A stretch of 61,039 bases of DNA from a candidate division WOR-3 bacterium (GTDB lineage Bacteria; Hydrothermota; Tepidihabitantia; Tepidihabitantales; JBDRVQ01). Shown piece by piece: positions 43,148-51,707 of this stretch (positions are counted from its first letter, which is position 1; each line of letters opens with the position of its first letter). The stretch spans positions 1 through 61,039 of the forward strand of contig JBDRVQ010000005.1 in NCBI GenBank assembly GCA_039801905.1, read 5' to 3'. A program made the translations under genes and the position numbers. The notes under the pieces were generated by a model that was given only the letters and a program-made list of their open reading frames with translations, ran no database searches and was not told the DNA's origin.

Positions 43148-43175
43148 ATTTTAATAAAATTAAAGAAAAAGTCAA
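43148..43175 (-). promoter_or_regulatory. Leaderless promoter of the GT-C gene and recX
   Basis: TTGACT (43170-43175), 16-bp spacer, TAAAAT (43148-43153), then CGGGTG and the ATG at 43141. It is divergent from the metG promoter 12 bp away. Confidence 0.72.
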
Positions 43176-43187
43176 AAATCTACCGAT

Positions 43188-43215
43188 TTGACATGGGGAC
43201 AGTTTTCATTATAAT
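43188..43215 (+). promoter_or_regulatory. Leaderless promoter of metG
   Basis: TTGACA (43188-43193), 16-bp spacer, TATAAT (43210-43215), then TGCCG and the ATG at 43221. Both boxes match the consensus perfectly. Confidence 0.83.
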
Positions 43216-43220
43216 TGCCG

Positions 43221-45191
43221 ATGCGGATTTTGGTGACGACCGCTTTACCTTATGCCAATGGCGATATCCATTTGGGCCATCTGGCAGGTTGCTATCTGCC
43301 CGCGGATATCTACTGCCGCTATCAGAGGTCAAAAGGAAGAGATGTCATTCACATCGGCGGCACCGATGAACATGGCGTGCCGATAACCCTTTTGGCAGAA
43401 AGAGAGAAAAAAAGCCCGCAGGAGATTGTTGATTTCTATCATAAGCGGATAAAAGATTCTTTTGAAAAATTTGGTATCCTGTTTGATAACTTCTCCCGGA
43501 CCTCTCTACCCTTGCACCATAAGACCTCCCAAGATTTTTTCTTAAAGATTTACGAAAAGGGGTATATCTATCCGAAGAAAGTTAGACAGTTCTTCTGTCC
43601 CAATTGTGGTCTCTTTCTGGCGGACCGCTACCTTGAAGGGACCTGCCCCCATTGCCAAAATCCCAAAGCACGGGGTGACCAGTGTGAAGAGTGCGGTCGG
43701 TGGCTGGAACCATTTATGCTTTTAGAACCGAAATGTAAAACCTGCGGTGGTCTACCCGAAGAGAGAGAGACCGAACATTACTTCTTTGCCCTCTCCCGGT
43801 TTCAGAAACAACTGGCGGATTGGATTAAAGAGAAGGGAAACTGGAAGGAGAATGTGAAGAGATTTTGCGAAGGGTGGTTTCGCCAGGGCTTGGAAGACCG
43901 GGCAATCACTAGGGATTTGCCCTGGGGGGTGAAGGTCCCTCTGCCCGAGGCGAAAGGAAAGGTTTTATATGTCTGGTTTGATGCCCCCATCGGTTATATC
44001 TCCTCAACAATGGAATGGGCAGAAAAAATTGGTAAGAAAGATTTATGGAAGGAATACTGGCTCTCATCCGAAACGAGACTTATCCACTTTATCGGCAAAG
44101 ATAATATCGTGTTCCACGCCATTGTCTGGCCCGCGATGCTTATGGCTTATGGTGACTTTATTCTACCTTCGGAAATTCCTGCCAATGAATTTCTCAACTT
44201 AGAAGGGAGAAAGATTTCCACCTCGGAAAATTGGGCAATCTGGCTTCCGGATTACTTAAAAGAATTCCCCCCTGACCCATTAAGATATGCCTTAGCCAAT
44301 AACCTTCCCGAAAATCGGGATATTGACTTTACCTATAAAGAATTCCAGGCAAAGAATAATAATGAGTTAGCAGATATTTACGGCAACTTCGTCAATCGGG
44401 TTCTCCTTTTTATTAAGAAGAACTTGGGGGAGATAAAAGAGGGGAAGGTGGAAGATGAAGTCCGGGCAAAAATTGAAGAGGTGAAGAAGGAGGCAGAAGA
44501 TTTAATTGAAAGATTTCGGATTCGGGACGGCTTAAAGGTTTTAATGGCTTTGCCCTCTTTTGGCAATCGCTATTTTGACTATCAAGAACCCTGGCGCACA
44601 GTTAAGAGCGATAGAAAAAGATGCGAAAAGACAATCTTTAACTGCCTCAAACTGATTGAAGCCTGCGAGGTTTTACTTCGGCCCTATCTCCCCTTCACGA
44701 GTGAAAAGATGCGGCGGATGCTCTCTCTCAAAGAAAGAAATTGGGATGAATTGGAAGACAATTCCTTCTTCACCACCTCCCCCCAATTAGGGGAGATTGA
44801 GATTTTATTTAATAAAATTCCCGACGAAAAAATTGAAATTGAATTGAAGAAGTTAAAGGGAGAAACTATGGAAATCACAATTGAGGATTTTAAGAAGATT
44901 GATTTAAGAGTCGGCCGGATTATCAATGCGGAAAGGGTGCCGGGTTCGGATAAACTCTTAAAGTTGGAGGTGAATCTCGGTTCGGAATTGCGCCAGATCG
45001 TTGCCGGGATTGGTTCGGTCTATGAACCGGAGGAGTTGATTGGGAAGAATGTCTGCGTTGTGGCAAACTTAAAAAAGGCAAAACTGCGCGGTGTAGAATC
45101 TTATGGGATGATTTTAGCCGCCGAAGACGGAGCAGTGATTTCCCTTTTGGTTACCGACAAAGAGATAAGACCCGGAAGCCCAATTCTTTAA
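43221..45191 (+). CDS. metG: Methionyl-tRNA synthetase
   Basis: 656 residues. Class I motifs: PYANGDIHLGHLAG near residue 10 and KISTS in place of KMSKS near 330 (GRKISTSENWAIW), as in the MetRS group with KxSTS motifs. The insert has two zinc knuckles (FCPNCG ... CPHC and CEECG ... CKTCG). The C-terminal ~105 residues (IEDFKKIDLRVGRI) form an EMAP-like tRNA-binding domain. It charges tRNA-Met. The ATG at 43221 is fixed by the promoter; an upstream TTG at 43215 is part of the -10. Confidence 0.96.
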   Translation: MRILVTTALPYANGDIHLGHLAGCYLPADIYCRYQRSKGRDVIHIGGTDEHGVPITLLAEREKKSPQEIVDFYHKRIKDSFEKFGILFDNFSRTSLPLHHKTSQDFFLKIYEKGYIYPKKVRQFFCPNCGLFLADRYLEGTCPHCQNPKARGDQCEECGRWLEPFMLLEPKCKTCGGLPEERETEHYFFALSRFQKQLADWIKEKGNWKENVKRFCEGWFRQGLEDRAITRDLPWGVKVPLPEAKGKVLYVWFDAPIGYISSTMEWAEKIGKKDLWKEYWLSSETRLIHFIGKDNIVFHAIVWPAMLMAYGDFILPSEIPANEFLNLEGRKISTSENWAIWLPDYLKEFPPDPLRYALANNLPENRDIDFTYKEFQAKNNNELADIYGNFVNRVLLFIKKNLGEIKEGKVEDEVRAKIEEVKKEAEDLIERFRIRDGLKVLMALPSFGNRYFDYQEPWRTVKSDRKRCEKTIFNCLKLIEACEVLLRPYLPFTSEKMRRMLSLKERNWDELEDNSFFTTSPQLGEIEILFNKIPDEKIEIELKKLKGETMEITIEDFKKIDLRVGRIINAERVPGSDKLLKLEVNLGSELRQIVAGIGSVYEPEELIGKNVCVVANLKKAKLRGVESYGMILAAEDGAVISLLVTDKEIRPGSPIL

Positions 45192-45310
45192 TCAGACTTC
45201 GCTTCTAAACGCTAAAGAGGAAAGTAGCCTCATAACTTTTGTCGCTCTTTTATCTATAAGAAATAGAAAAGGTCAACCATCATTTCATAGAGACCCTATA
45301 AAAATAAGTT
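45192..45310. other. Spacer between metG and the repeat element
   Basis: One plus-strand frame is open for about 38 codons after the metG stop (LLNAKEESSLITFVALLSIRN region) but has no start codon. It may be another decayed coding scrap or chance. No terminator hairpin is visible after metG. Confidence 0.25.
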
Positions 45311-45773
45311 CTTAAAAATCAAAGGGTTAGAGAAAGAGAAAAAATTTGGTGTCCCCTTTTGGGGTGTATTTCCGTATTTATTATAGAAGGCTATGAAGAG
45401 GTTAGCAATGGTTAATAAGATAGATTCCCATAAATAATAGGAGGGTTATCGGGTAGGGGCAATAGACCAAAAAGAGAAAGGAGGAAAAAATAGGAGGGTT
45501 TTATCTTTATAAAAAGGGGTGTAGCATACAGGGGATGGTATCAGGGGTTTAATTTGAGGGCTAATTAGAAGAATAATTAGCAGGGTAATAATTAGTCTAA
45601 TAGATAGCCTAATCCTTTGTTTAATACAAAGCCTAACTAAAGGTCTAATCTTGGAAATAAGAGAAGGAATAATTGGATAATTAAAGGGAAGTTTAATTCG
45701 GATGCTAAAAGAGAACCTAATTGGGGAATTAAAGAAAAGTCTAATTGAGGGTGAAAGCCCAAGCCTCATTCCA
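45311..45773 (+). repeat. Dispersed intergenic element, copy 2
   Basis: Same order as the 23-kb copy. Block A (45311-45396): AAAAATCAAA, TTTGGTGTC, GTATTTCCGTATTTATTATAG. Block B (about 45430-45545): GGAGGGTTATCGGG, TTTATAAAAAGGGG, GCATACAGGGGATGGTATC. Block C (45546 onward): about 19 diverged 12-mers (GGTTTAATTTGA, AGTCTAATAGAT, AGCCTAATCCTT, AGTCTAATTGAG) in strict register, reaching the stop codon of the convergent comEA-like gene. In the frame where block B encodes AYRGWYQGFNLRAN the array has several stops. Confidence 0.75.
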
Positions 45774-46140
45774 CCTTGATCTTGTCTCTTATCCTTTCGT
45801 ATTTTTTTCTACCAATCCCTTTCACCTTCATTATCTCCTCTTTTCTCTTAAAGCCCTTATGCCTCTCCCGGTATTCAATAATCCTCTCCGCTAAAACCGG
45901 ACCGATACCCGGTAAAGAGACCAATTCCTTAAGAGGGGCTTTATTGATATCAACCTTTTCTTCTCTTTCCGTGATAAATTCTTGTGTATCTCTATTTTCT
46001 TTCGCTAAAACCTCTTCCTCCAATGGTAAAATCTTTAATACCTCCTTACTCATCCGCCATCTTTTGCTCAGGTTGAGTACCACCGCACTTCCCAAGGTAA
46101 GAATGAGGAAAATGAGTATTGCCTTTTCCTTCTCATTCAT
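45766..46140 (-). CDS. ComEA-like helix-hairpin-helix protein
   Basis: 124 residues. One N-terminal membrane helix (AILIFLILTLGSAVVLNL), a linker, then a ComEA-type double HhH domain (VDINKAPLKELVSLPGIGPVLAERII and MKVKGIGRKKYERI). Such proteins bind DNA outside the inner membrane during uptake, though many anchored HhH proteins have no proven role. It ends KVE at 45766, where the 12-bp array begins on the other side. It lies 4 nt after the GT2 gene. Confidence 0.82.
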   Translation of the reverse strand: MNEKEKAILIFLILTLGSAVVLNLSKRWRMSKEVLKILPLEEEVLAKENRDTQEFITEREEKVDINKAPLKELVSLPGIGPVLAERIIEYRERHKGFKRKEEIMKVKGIGRKKYERIRDKIKVE

Positions 46141-46144
46141 CTTT

Positions 46145-46813
46145 CTATTTTAGGCGCCACCAGAAGAGATTCCATAAGGCGATAAGACCATCCTTTGCCT
46201 TTATCTTTTTCCCTTCTTCCCGACCGGAATAACTTATCGGTATTTCGTAAATTTTTATCCCCTTCTTTAATAATTTGGCGGTGATTTCCGGTTCAATCTC
46301 AAATCTTTTTGCCTCCAATTCTAAGTTTTGGATTATTTCCCGGCGGATCATTTTATAACAAGTCTCCATATCGGTAATCCTCTTATTAAATAAGAGGGAA
46401 GTGAGAAAACTTAAAAAGAGATTTGCCAATTTACTTCTTAATAGAAACCTTCCTTTCCCCTTAAACCTTGAACCATAAACTGCCTTCACCTCCGGGGAAG
46501 AGAAGAGTTTAATCATCTTTAAGTAGTCAAATGGGTTATATTCTAAGTCCGCATCCTGAATGATAATCAATTCTCCTTCTGCCTGAGAAATACCGGTGCG
46601 GATGGCACTCCCCTTACCCAGATTTTTCTCATGGTATAATATCTTATAATTCCTTTCCTTTTCCCACCTTTTTAAGATTTCCCTTGTCCCATCCTGGGAA
46701 AAGTCATCAACCAAAATTATCTCTTTCTCAATCGGCACCTTTTCCACTAAGGAGACAATCTTCTCCAAGGTATCTTTCTCGTTATAGACCGGAATGATAA
46801 CAGAAAGTTTCAT
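46145..46813 (-). CDS. GT2 polyprenyl-phosphate glycosyltransferase
   Basis: 222 residues. LSVIIPVYNEKDTLEKIV at the N-terminus, VDDFSQDGT, and IIQDADLEYNP (DxD) match dolichyl/undecaprenyl-phosphate mannose or glucose synthases. It would make the lipid-linked sugar used by the GT-C protein encoded directly upstream, with which it overlaps as ATGA. Confidence 0.85.
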   Translation of the reverse strand: MKLSVIIPVYNEKDTLEKIVSLVEKVPIEKEIILVDDFSQDGTREILKRWEKERNYKILYHEKNLGKGSAIRTGISQAEGELIIIQDADLEYNPFDYLKMIKLFSSPEVKAVYGSRFKGKGRFLLRSKLANLFLSFLTSLLFNKRITDMETCYKMIRREIIQNLELEAKRFEIEPEITAKLLKKGIKIYEIPISYSGREEGKKIKAKDGLIALWNLFWWRLK

Positions 46814-48369
46814 TCTTCCTTTTTTAGCCTATAGATAATCATCTGGGGATAAGGGGTAGCATAGAGTACTTCAAAGCGATTGGGAAAGGCATTTATTACT
46901 GGGGTGAGATAGCGGATGGTGGTATTTGTCCAAAAGAATTGGTCAAAGAGTACATGGGTGGCGCCTCTCTCCTCTAAATTTTTTAAGAGTTTATTCGGGT
47001 CATTGGTGAATTGATAAAGAAAACTCTTTCTTTTGGTTAAGAAGTAAATAAACTCCGGCTTGCGGGCAACGATGACCGCATCTTTTTCTGTATTTCCCTT
47101 GATCCATTCACAGGCTTGGAAGTAGCGTACCCAATCTAAGGGATAACCGGCATAACGGTCGCCTTTTAATTGGGAGATGTTTATTGCCAAATTCTCCTTC
47201 CCTTGACTTAAACCCTTAATCATGTAGCCAAGAAGGATGATACCAAAAACGAGATAAAAAAGAGATAGACCCTTCCGAAAAATTTTTTCAAGTCCCCAAA
47301 GTAAATAGTAGATGAGAAAGGGGAAAAGGGGGAAGAGGAATCTATCCCCAGTCCAGACCTCAGGCCAAGAGTAAAGAATAAAAAGAGAGAAGAAGAGGTA
47401 GAAGGGATAAAGAGATTCTTTCTCCTTCAATTTCTGCCTCAGGGTAATAATAATCAAGATTAGAGAGAGGAGCCCTAATAAGAAAAAGAAAAAAGGGGGT
47501 AAACTATAAGGGAAGAGCATCTGGGGAAAGATATAGAAATTATAAAGGTAGAAGTTTTTCCCAAAACGGGTAAGATATTCTGAGAGACCGATCCTCCCTT
47601 CTTCCGGAGCATAAGGATTCTTGTAGGTGAAAAGTTCTAAATAACCACTCCCTTTTCCCAAATGGAGGTTACGGAGAAGATAAGGGGTGAAGAAGATAAG
47701 AAAAATGCCAATAAGAATTAAAATTTCTTTATACCGCCTTTTGCTTAAAAGATAGAAAAAGAAGGCGGGGAGGATACCAATTCCCGCGGTGCGGAGGAAG
47801 ATGGAGAAAATTAGAGAGAAAAAGGAAAAAAGAAGAAAGAGAAAGGAAGGTTTTAATTCAAAACGCCGAAAGAGATAAAAGGCAAGAAGGGTGAAAAAGA
47901 GGAAAGGCATCTCCGAAAGGAGGGTATGGGAATATTCTAAGAAGATTGGTGAGAGGCTCACCAAGAGAAGGGAAGCGAGAATGAAAAAGGGGGGCTTCTC
48001 TCTCCCTTCAATTTTTAGAAGGTGAAAAAAGAGAAAAACGGAAAGAAGCGCTAAAATTAAAGGTAAAGTATTGAGTAGAGGATAATGGTGATTAAATAAG
48101 AATAGAAAAGGGACAAGAAGGAGCGGAAAACCAGGTGGATAGGTAGTATGGGGTGGGGAAGACGGTTCGTAAATATCCCGATAGCCCTGACCGGAAATTA
48201 AAGCCTCCGCCAAAATGAGATAGCGGATATTATCACCACCCAAAAAATAACGGCAGTCAAAGTTTAAGAGAAGAAAAAAGAGAATAAGAATAAAAGAGAG
48301 GAGGAAAAGGTTCTTTGCCTTAAAAATTCCCTTCTTCTTTTTTAACTCCTTCGGTGGTAATTTTCCCAC
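46810..48369 (-). CDS. GT39-like membrane glycosyltransferase
   Basis: 519 residues, about 12 helices. FLGGDNIRYLILAEALISGQ and TYPPGFPLLL near the first loop are typical of ArnT/PMT-like GT-C enzymes that use polyprenyl-phosphate sugars. A soluble C-terminal domain follows. The start is GTG at 48369, 9 nt after the UDP-xylose synthase stop. Confidence 0.7.
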   Translation of the reverse strand: MGKLPPKELKKKKGIFKAKNLFLLSFILILFFLLLNFDCRYFLGGDNIRYLILAEALISGQGYRDIYEPSSPPHTTYPPGFPLLLVPFLFLFNHHYPLLNTLPLILALLSVFLFFHLLKIEGREKPPFFILASLLLVSLSPIFLEYSHTLLSEMPFLFFTLLAFYLFRRFELKPSFLFLLFSFFSLIFSIFLRTAGIGILPAFFFYLLSKRRYKEILILIGIFLIFFTPYLLRNLHLGKGSGYLELFTYKNPYAPEEGRIGLSEYLTRFGKNFYLYNFYIFPQMLFPYSLPPFFFFLLGLLSLILIIITLRQKLKEKESLYPFYLFFSLFILYSWPEVWTGDRFLFPLFPFLIYYLLWGLEKIFRKGLSLFYLVFGIILLGYMIKGLSQGKENLAINISQLKGDRYAGYPLDWVRYFQACEWIKGNTEKDAVIVARKPEFIYFLTKRKSFLYQFTNDPNKLLKNLEERGATHVLFDQFFWTNTTIRYLTPVINAFPNRFEVLYATPYPQMIIYRLKKEE

Positions 48370-48378
48370 AACCCTAAA

Positions 48379-49314
48379 TTACAATTTCAATTCTTTCTTA
48401 AACCAGTCAATTGTTATTTTCAAGCCTTCGCGCAATTTTACCTTCGGCTCCCAGCCCAAAAGATTTTTTGCCTTGGTGATATCCGGCCTCCTCCTTTCCG
48501 GATCATCGGGCCAGGGAGGTTGGTAGACAATCGGGCATTTCTTTCCGGTCAATTCTAAAACGAGATGGGCAAATTCTAATATGGTAAACTCTTCCGGGTT
48601 ACCTAAATTTATCGGCTCAAAAATCTCCTTAGCCAATAGCCTTAAAATTCCTTCAATCAAATCGCTAATAAAACAGAAACTTCTCGTCTGCTTGCCGTCG
48701 CCGTAGATGGTCAAAGGCTTTTCTTTTAATGCCTGGGTGATGAGATTGGGTACAACCCGGCCGTCGTCAATCTTCATCCTCGGGCCGTAGGTATTAAAAA
48801 TCCTTACAATCCGAATGGGCAGTTTATACTCCCGGTGATAGGTCATAACCAAGGCTTCAGAGAAACGTTTCGCCTCATCGTAGACCGCCCTCTTGCCAAT
48901 CGGATTGACATTACCCCAATAATCTTCCTTTTGGGGATGGGTGAGGGGGTCGCCGTAAACTTCGGAGGTGGAAGCAAAGTAGAATAGGCAATTATTCTTT
49001 TTCGCCAATTCCAAAAGGTAATAGGTACCAAAGGAACCGACACGCATCGTCTCCACCGGATAAAGAAAATAGTCTTTGGGACTGGCGGGTGAGGCGAAGT
49101 GGAGGATGGCATCAAACCTTTCGGAAAAGTTGACCCCTTCTGAGACATCAATCTGATAGAATTTAAATCTCTTATTTTCTAAGAGATGGGCGATATTCTC
49201 CTTCCTGCCGGTTAATAGGTTATCAACACAAACTACCTCTTCCCCGCGTGCTAATAATGCCTCAGCGAGATGGGAACCGATAAAACCCGCACCCCCAGTT
49301 AAGAGGATTCTCAT
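48379..49314 (-). CDS. UDP-glucuronate decarboxylase (UDP-xylose synthase)-like SDR
   Basis: 311 residues. [11 protein letters not shown] binds [37 protein letters not shown] (catalytic Y-x3-K) and NTYGPRM are conserved in UXS-type enzymes. With the adjacent UDP-glucose dehydrogenase it would convert UDP-glucose to UDP-xylose for surface glycans. It starts directly after ugd stops. Confidence 0.85.
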   Translation of the reverse strand: MRILLTGGAGFIGSHLAEALLARGEEVVCVDNLLTGRKENIAHLLENKRFKFYQIDVSEGVNFSERFDAILHFASPASPKDYFLYPVETMRVGSFGTYYLLELAKKNNCLFYFASTSEVYGDPLTHPQKEDYWGNVNPIGKRAVYDEAKRFSEALVMTYHREYKLPIRIVRIFNTYGPRMKIDDGRVVPNLITQALKEKPLTIYGDGKQTRSFCFISDLIEGILRLLAKEIFEPINLGNPEEFTILEFAHLVLELTGKKCPIVYQPPWPDDPERRRPDITKAKNLLGWEPKVKLREGLKITIDWFKKELKL

Positions 49315-50634
49315 TTAGTAGCCCCGACCAACACCCCGATAGATAAATCCCAATTTCTTCATCTCTTCGGGTGCAAAGATATTCCGACCATCAATGATAA
49401 TTGGCAGGCGTAAAAGTTCTTTTACCTTCTTTAGATCAAGTTTTTTGAACTCCTCCCATTCGGTCAAAATGAGGAGAGATTCGCTCCCCGCGCAGACCTC
49501 ATAGGGAGAGGAGCAGTAAATAACCGGCGGCAAGACCTTTTTGGCATTCTCCATCGCCTGGGGGTCATAGACCTTGACCACCGCCCCTTCTTTAACCAAA
49601 CGATTGATAATATCAATGGCAGGGGCAAAGCGCATATCATCGGTATTCGGTTTGAAGGCAAGACCTAAGACACCAATCTTTTTATCTTTTAAGTTCCAAA
49701 GTAAATCCTTCACTTTCTTGACAAAACGCTCCCGCATCTCGTCGTTAATCCTCTTCACCTCTTTGAGCAGTTGGAAGTTATAGCCCAACTCTTCTGCAAT
49801 TTTGGTGAAGGCATCAAGGTCTTTGGGAAAGCAGAAACCACCGTAACCAATCCCGGCATTGAGGAAATCCTTACCGATTCTCTTATCCAAACCAATTCCG
49901 GTTGCCACCTCCTTCACATCCACCCCCGCCAGTTCGCAGATGCAGGCGACCGCATTGATGAAGGAGATCTTCATTGCCAAAAAGGCATTGGAGGCGTGCT
50001 TAATCAGTTCTGCACTCTCCAAACTGGTGATTAAGACCGCAGGTCTTTTCTCTTTTGGGCTGAGATTGACAATTGGCTCGTAAACCGAAAGGAGGATCTC
50101 CTTTGCCCGCTCGGAATCACAACCGATCACAATCCGGTCGGGATATAAAAAATCATCAACCGCCTGACCCTCCCGTAAAAATTCCGGATTGGAGGCGACA
50201 TCAAAGGGAATATTTCTTCGGTTATACCTCTCAATCGTCGTCTTCACCCATCTCCCGGTTTTCACAGGAACCGTACTCTTCTCCACAATCACCAGATACC
50301 TTTCCATATTCTCGCCAATCTCTCGCGCCACATTCTCAACCGCAGACAAATCGGGCTCTCCTGTTTCTTTGGGTGGCGTGCCAACCGCAATGAAGCAGAC
50401 CTCAGATTTTTTTACCCCTTCCCCAATCTCCGTGGTGAAGGAAAGCCTCCCTTCCCTCATCCCCTCCACTACCAACTCCTCCAATTTCGGTTCGTAGATG
50501 GGGATTTTCCCTTCTTTTAATAGAGAGATCTTGCTCTGGTCGTTATCAACGCAGATGACCCGATGACCAACTTTTGCCAGACAAGCACCCGTGGTTAAAC
50601 CAACATAACCCGTTCCGATAATTGATAAGTTCAT
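49315..50634 (-). CDS. ugd: UDP-glucose 6-dehydrogenase
   Basis: 439 residues. IGTGYVGLTTGACLA (NAD site), SNPEFLREGQAVDDF, the catalytic cysteine in GYGGFCFPKDLDAF, and a C-terminal UDP-binding domain (VYDPQAMENAKKVL). It oxidises UDP-glucose to UDP-glucuronate. The ATG at 50634 is 5 nt from the -10 box. Confidence 0.94.
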   Translation of the reverse strand: MNLSIIGTGYVGLTTGACLAKVGHRVICVDNDQSKISLLKEGKIPIYEPKLEELVVEGMREGRLSFTTEIGEGVKKSEVCFIAVGTPPKETGEPDLSAVENVAREIGENMERYLVIVEKSTVPVKTGRWVKTTIERYNRRNIPFDVASNPEFLREGQAVDDFLYPDRIVIGCDSERAKEILLSVYEPIVNLSPKEKRPAVLITSLESAELIKHASNAFLAMKISFINAVACICELAGVDVKEVATGIGLDKRIGKDFLNAGIGYGGFCFPKDLDAFTKIAEELGYNFQLLKEVKRINDEMRERFVKKVKDLLWNLKDKKIGVLGLAFKPNTDDMRFAPAIDIINRLVKEGAVVKVYDPQAMENAKKVLPPVIYCSSPYEVCAGSESLLILTEWEEFKKLDLKKVKELLRLPIIIDGRNIFAPEEMKKLGFIYRGVGRGY

Positions 50635-50639
50635 AGGTT

Positions 50640-50667
50640 AATATAGTAAAGATTTAAGAAATGTCAA
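50640..50667 (-). promoter_or_regulatory. Leaderless promoter of the ugd operon
   Basis: TTGACA (50662-50667), 16-bp spacer, TATATT (50640-50645), then AACCT and the ATG at 50634. It should drive ugd, uxs, the GT genes and the comEA-like gene. Confidence 0.76.
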
Positions 50668-50673
50668 ATTCCC

Positions 50674-51705
50674 TTATTTTCTATCCAGAGATTTATACAA
50701 AAGGAGGAGTCTTTTCGCAATCTCCGGCCAGAGGAAATTTTTTCTTATGTGCTCTCGTAAATCGTCACTCTTCTTTTTAGACAAGGCTTCCTTTATCCCC
50801 TCCTCAATACTCCTTTCCGAGTAGGGGTTAACATAAGTAGCGAACCTTCCGTAATATTCTTCGGTTCCCCCATATTTAGTAATGACAACCTTGGCACCGG
50901 CTAAACCTGCTTCCAGAGCGGAAAGACCGGGTGTCTCATAGAAAGAAGGGAGGACAAAGACCGAGCAAGAAGCATAAGCCGATTGGAGCAAAGGGGAGGT
51001 GTGGGGAAGGTGATCAATAACTTTTATCCAAGGACACCGCTGCACGATAGCAAGGCATCTCTTTCCGTATTCCGTGGGGATCACCTTGCCGATTAAGACC
51101 GCCGGCTCTTTCAACCTTTCTAACACTTTTAAGAGGCGGAGAAGATTTTTTCTCCCCCAACCAATATGACCGGTATAAAGGATGAAGTCCTTTAAGTGAT
51201 AGGTATTAAAAAATAAGTCGGGTTCGGCGTAATAGAACCTCTCCTCCACACCGTTGGGAATGACCTTCACCTTCTTTTCCTTTATCCCCAAACCCTTAAT
51301 TAAAAGGTCCTTCTCCTTTCCGGTATTCGGGACCACGAGGTCCGCCATTGTGCATAACTCTTTAACATAGATCGGTTCTGTCCAAACCCCATAAAACCTC
51401 CTTAAAAGGAGAAAAGGAGAATTGAGGAGGCGTAAAGTGAAAGGCGCATGGCGGGAATAAAAGATAGGAGAGACGACCATCCTCATCCCCAAAGATTTAA
51501 GGAGCCGGCCGAGATGAAAAGTAGCGCCTTCTGCGGCAAAGAGGTGGAAGAGAGAATAATCTTCCAATTTGAAGTCAGAAAACTCTTGGAAGAGGGAGAC
51601 TTCCACCCCCAGATCTTCCAAATATTTCTTTAATAATAGAACTTGGGTCTTAGTACCACCTTCTAAAAGGTTTAAACCCTGTAAGGAGGCAAAAAGAATC
51701 CGCAT
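50674..51705 (-). CDS. GT4-family glycosyltransferase
   Basis: 343 residues, GT-B fold. N-terminal RILFASLQGLNLLEGGTKTQV with the glycine-rich loop, GHIGWGRKNLLRLLKVLERL at the domain junction, and the E-x7-E type site YETPGLSALEAGLAGAK. It is expected to add a sugar to a surface glycan; donor unknown. The ATG at 51705 overlaps the deacetylase stop region; a GTG one codon earlier is an alternative. Confidence 0.85.
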   Translation of the reverse strand: MRILFASLQGLNLLEGGTKTQVLLLKKYLEDLGVEVSLFQEFSDFKLEDYSLFHLFAAEGATFHLGRLLKSLGMRMVVSPIFYSRHAPFTLRLLNSPFLLLRRFYGVWTEPIYVKELCTMADLVVPNTGKEKDLLIKGLGIKEKKVKVIPNGVEERFYYAEPDLFFNTYHLKDFILYTGHIGWGRKNLLRLLKVLERLKEPAVLIGKVIPTEYGKRCLAIVQRCPWIKVIDHLPHTSPLLQSAYASCSVFVLPSFYETPGLSALEAGLAGAKVVITKYGGTEEYYGRFATYVNPYSERSIEEGIKEALSKKKSDDLREHIRKNFLWPEIAKRLLLLYKSLDRK

Positions 51706-51707
51706 CA

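Noticed and set aside
45446-45769. 107-residue minus-strand ORFs across the arrays at 45.5 and 60.7 kb
   Set aside because: They are periodic Ile/Leu/Arg translations of the 12-bp repeats; the apparent similarity between them only reflects the shared DNA element, and neither has a ribosome binding site.
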